Positions 60,601-64,000 of a stretch of DNA of 64,000 nucleotides are shown here, one piece after another. The stretch spans positions 16,768,597-16,832,596 of the forward strand of contig CM073324.1 of the NCBI GenBank assembly GCA_037043015.1, written 5' to 3'. The notes under the pieces are model-generated. The model was not told the origin of the DNA. It saw only the letters and a list, made by a program, of their open reading frames with translations, and made no database searches. The position numbers and the translations under genes were made by a program. The stretch's first letter is position 1. The number at the start of each line of letters is the position of its first letter. The stretch comes from Bryum argenteum (taxonomy: Eukaryota; Streptophyta; Bryopsida; Bryales; Bryaceae).

Positions 60601-63600
60601 GCATTTTGAGGCTTCAAACAGATCTGCAAGATGTCTCAAGTACTTCGTGTGAGCAGAAACTGGAGCTAGAAATCCTGACGACGATGCTTGAGACCGCAGT
60701 CAAGGAATCAAGAGAGAAGGATGCCATGACATCTGATCTTGAGAACCTTCTTAGTCAAAGTCAGTTGCAGAATGCAGAGATGCTTCAATCTTCGCAAGAG
60801 GTTGTGAACCATTTTTCGATCTTCCAATCACAGCTCGATGCTTGCTTCCAGCAGAATGAGGATCTTGAGAAGAGTAAATTGGCACTCACTGCTGAGGTCT
60901 ACACTCTATCGCAAGAACTAGCCAGCGTAAAAGAAGGACGACAAGCTTCCGAGAATGTTTTGGAGGAACTGAGGACCTCGTTTGATCAGCTGGAAAAGCA
61001 GAAGGAGAAGGAGTTACGCGTGCTCTCAGAAGAGGCTGAAAAGCTCAAGTGCCAGGAAGCAGTTATGGAGGTGGATTTATGGGATTGGGAACAACGATGT
61101 CAAGATATGGAGATTCAACTTGATGAGAAAGTCTCTGAAATAGAGATTCTTCGAGGGAAGTTACGTGCAACTCAGGACGAAAGTAAGGAGCAATTGGAAC
61201 TGGCGAATGACGAGTTGCTAGAATGTCAGCGCAGGATTGCTGAGCTTGAGTCCGAACGACAAGAATTGATCAACGAAATTGAAGAAGGGTCTTCTATCGT
61301 AGCAGATGTCCAGGCAAAGTTCCAAATAAGGGAAAATGAAATGGAAGAGCACTTCAGCAGACATTCAATTGAACAAGAAGTACTGGATGCCCTCGAGAAT
61401 GAGAATAAAGAGTTGATAGCTAGCGTGAAGCACCTCACTGCTGAAGTTACCGCCAGCCAACAGAGGGCCGCAGCTGCAGAGAATATGCAGGTTGAGACGA
61501 GGCTAGAGATGGAGGCACTTGAGAGGGACCTTAAACAAAAAGATGACCTTTTACAGAGTCTAGAAAACGACCTCAATTTATTACAAGAGTCTGCACTCCA
61601 GGAACTCCGCCTCAATCAAGAGCTCGATTCGTTACGCGTTTCGACAGATGATTTACAACAGGAACTGAATGTTCACAAAGAAAGGCGGGCAAGATTGGAG
61701 ATTGAGATTGCTCAGGTAACCGAAGAACTCGTCCAATTAAGGAATCAGACCGCGACCTGGAAAGGAAAGGCCCACGAACTAGAGACTGAGCTAGACAAGA
61801 GGCAGCAAATCATTGAGAGCCTAGAAGATGAGTTGCGAATGGCGGAGCAGAACATGGCGAACACTCTTGAAGAGGCCACTATTGATCTTAAGGAGATCGA
61901 AAACGAAAGAGATCGGCTTCAGGTCGAAGTCCTCGAACTAACAGAGCAGTTGGAGATGACGCAGTCGATGGTAGAAGAGCGTGATGCCGTTGTCTCAGAA
62001 CTCCATCAGGTAAACTTGTCGAGTGTACAATCTCTGGTAAAAATTCTGTTTATTCCATCTCCCCACCGGACATTCGTCAATAGTTCCTTGAATCTGTCTA
62101 ACGAATGGGTCTATGTAACGCAGGCTGAAGAACAAAGCAGAAATCATGCAAAGGAGAAAGAAAATGAAGCCAAGCTCCTCACAAGATCTGTGCACGAGTT
62201 GGAGAGTACAGTCTATGCTCTGGAAAGCCAAGTGAGTTAAATGTTCTCATCCCTTGATTGAGGCTTGAAGCTTCTTTAGCACCTCATCATATTTAGTCAT
62301 GGAATCTTGTCGACTTTCGATTCTCTACTGTCATTCATCGTATATACTTTAATCGTGTACACGAGATTTAGAGTTCTTACTTCTGTTGATGTGGTGTGCA
62401 GTTGGGGTTACTGAAGAGAGAAGCTGAACGGCAGCGGCTGCTAAGAGAAGATATAGAGATGGAGTCGCAGAAACTGAACAATCACATTTTTGTGACACAA
62501 TCTGCTCTTGAAGAATCGAACACTCGTAACGCTGAGGAGTTCAAGGATTATCTTTCTGCTCAGAATGAACTAAGAAGGTGCCTAGCCATTCCTAATCTTC
62601 CTTGAGTTCAAGTGATGGAGTAACGTTAAAGAGTGCTTCAATTATATAGCGATCCAGGTTAACTTTGAGTTCCGTATTCTGCTTCAGGAAAGTGGAGGAG
62701 AAAGAGGCTGAGATATTGCACTTGCGAAGAAAGCTGGAAAATCTCGAGATTGCGTCGAAAGACAAAGATGTTCAGGTGTGAATCACACGTACATCATTAT
62801 GAATCTGGAGTCTGTAGGTCTAGAGTCATTCTGCTACTTGCTGCAATCCACAAATATATCTCACCTTGGATGAAGAGGTCAAGTGTTACTAAGCGGAAGC
62901 TCAGAATGTTTTAAGCAGTGCAACAACTTTGTCTTCACTTCATTTTGGTAGTTAAACTCCGAAAATACCAGTGACCAATGCCTGACTTGTGGGTTGGGTG
63001 CAGATTAATGATGCCATGGCGCAAATATCCGACCTCCTGCATGCTGCTGAGATTCAGAGGGTCGACGTTCAGCAGAAGGTACTATTTTGTTATTGATTGC
63101 TCTTTGTATCACAGCATGATTTTAGTTCATAGAAACGTAGTATTCGATAAGCAGTCTTCGACTTCTTTGATGTTAATTCTGTCTGTTCTTGTGAAGCAGC
63201 TGAAACGGATGGGAAATGAAGTAGAGCGATCGAAATCAGTTAACTCGGTAGACCAATTTGGTTGCACTTCGCGAAACTCAAATGAATTGGCGAACGAAAT
63301 TGGGTCATTCAGAGCCAACTTATCGCAGGAGTCATGTTCACGTCGAGACATGGTGCATCTCTCATGCCAACGTCGTATTGAAGAGCTCGAAGAACTTGCT
63401 TCGTCTCGCCAGAAAGAGGTACACTCGCAAATAATTTCGTTCTGCGAAGTGGTACTAATTCCTTTTTAGCCTGAATGAAGGGTGCTCACTCAATGTTAGC
63501 TCAAATCACGTCCAATCTTTGCCTTACAGCGCCTATTACGGGGCAAACTTGATCTTAGGAAGGAACTTCGTTATGCAGCAAAATATTGACTCATACAGTT

Positions 63601-63941
63601 AAATGCAGATAGTTCAACACTAACCCGCTCTTTTGTAGGTACACACGCTGCATACAAGATTAGCTGAGGCTGAGAGCATGACTCATGATGTTCTCCGAGA
63701 TCTACTTGGTGTTAAGTCGGACATGAACAACGTCGTGGTACGTGATTTGCTGCATGTGGAATACAATCCACGATGTCGATATATGTGGGAATGTACTCCA
63801 CCATCGTACCAAGCTTCTGGGTCTGATTCTAGCAGCTCTAACAGAAGTAATTGTGTTGTTGTGCAGTCACTGCTTGATCACCAGCAAATCAAGCAGCTGG
63901 CAGAGTCCGCCTGTCGCAAAAACGAAGAAGCTGAAGAAATG
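45658..63941 (+). CDS. KIN12: Giant kinesin-12 (phragmoplast orienting kinesin type), partial at the right edge
   Basis: Exons: 45658-46455, 46594-46749, 46882-46965, 47121-47240, 47350-47463, 47579-47671, 47790-47879, 47989-48059, 48139-48213, 48319-48406, 48545-48603, 48751-48814, 48927-48992, 49176-49376, 49427-49498, 49603-49707, 49830-50065, 50226-50295, 50437-50490, 50642-50704, 50934-51013, 51236-51317, 51424-51510, 51620-51721, 51978-52058, 52146-52268, 52470-54680, 54828-62009, 62124-62231, 62402-62577, 62688-62775, 63004-63078, 63200-63418, 63639-63737, 63867-63941. All phases join: 4,489 codons, no stop yet. An S/P-rich N-terminus (1-266) precedes the motor (about 267-604) with P-loop GQTGSGKT (345-352), switch I NRESSRSH (468-475) and switch II LVDLAGSE (501-508). 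FREDKIRRLEAL...ENIRLLEQLRR is the plant POK/KIN-12 neck region. The rest is coiled coil. Relatives guide the phragmoplast and division-plane memory. Exon 15 is the least certain. Confidence 0.9.
58080..60500 (+). repeat. Eleven tandem 74-residue coiled-coil repeats inside the kinesin tail
   Basis: Units start at about 58080, 58302, 58515, 58737, 58959, 59181, 59403, 59625, 59847, 60069 and 60291, mostly 222 bp apart (the second unit is 3 codons short). Each has AHQ-x-ELE-x-L(K/R), then a E(K/R)L-x-(E/Q)S core, LALDEEKKDLLQRLE and LNLQLCEQS. Units alternate between an LKNIIENAS type with SALQEKL and an LRTIIESTS type with AVEEKL. The units starting at 59181-59625 and 59847-60291 match as a trimer, with long nearly identical DNA (for example about 59290-59460 against 59956-60126). 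Confidence 0.9.
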
Positions 63942-64000
63942 GTAGGTCCTTTCACCAAGATTTATTTACTAGCAGGTTTGTTGAATGTTACTCTCGTTCG

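Overview
The window is nuclear DNA from a land plant. The evidence is GT-AG introns, plant-type proteins (a phragmoplast kinesin-12, 4-hydroxyphenylpyruvate dioxygenase, an NRAMP transporter, a plant-type CCCH/FG nucleoporin) and long AT-rich, repeat-filled spacers. A non-seed plant (moss or lycophyte type) is my guess from the divergent protein sequences; the sequence does not prove it.

Layout. 1-9 kb: repeats, with a CACTA-like transposon end, GC-rich degenerate minisatellites, a dispersed repeat family and a SINE-like retroposon. Two small convergent paralogous genes (about 3.8-4.4 kb and 6.4-6.9 kb) encode an unrecognised acidic protein. 9.15-16.94 kb: one DNA transposon of about 7.8 kb with short terminal inverted repeats and a transposase-like ORF of more than 1,370 codons that I cannot place in a named superfamily. 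17-21 kb: repeat-derived spacer. 21.3-24.9 kb: two intronless genes on the minus strand, a Yae1-type protein and HPPD. 25-28 kb: spacer with MITE copies. 28.3-31.0 kb: a ten-exon CCCH zinc-finger/FG nucleoporin gene. 31-38 kb: spacer with dispersed repeats and a perfect 22-bp minisatellite. 38.4-40.8 kb: a five-exon NRAMP metal transporter gene. 41-44 kb: two adjacent inverted-repeat transposons. 45.7 kb to the window end: a very large kinesin-12 gene, with at least 35 coding exons and at least 4,489 codons, still open at the right edge.

The host genes look unrelated and do not form a cluster: cytokinesis (kinesin-12), mRNA export/nuclear pore (CCCH/FG protein), tyrosine catabolism and plastoquinone/tocopherol synthesis (HPPD), metal transport (NRAMP) and Fe-S protein maturation (Yae1). 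Exon models were built by hand from splice sites, frame continuity and remembered family sequences. They all keep phase, but none has been checked against transcripts.

The most unusual items are the unclassified transposon, the size of the kinesin-12 and its recently amplified 74-residue coiled-coil repeats, and the small paralogous acidic protein pair.
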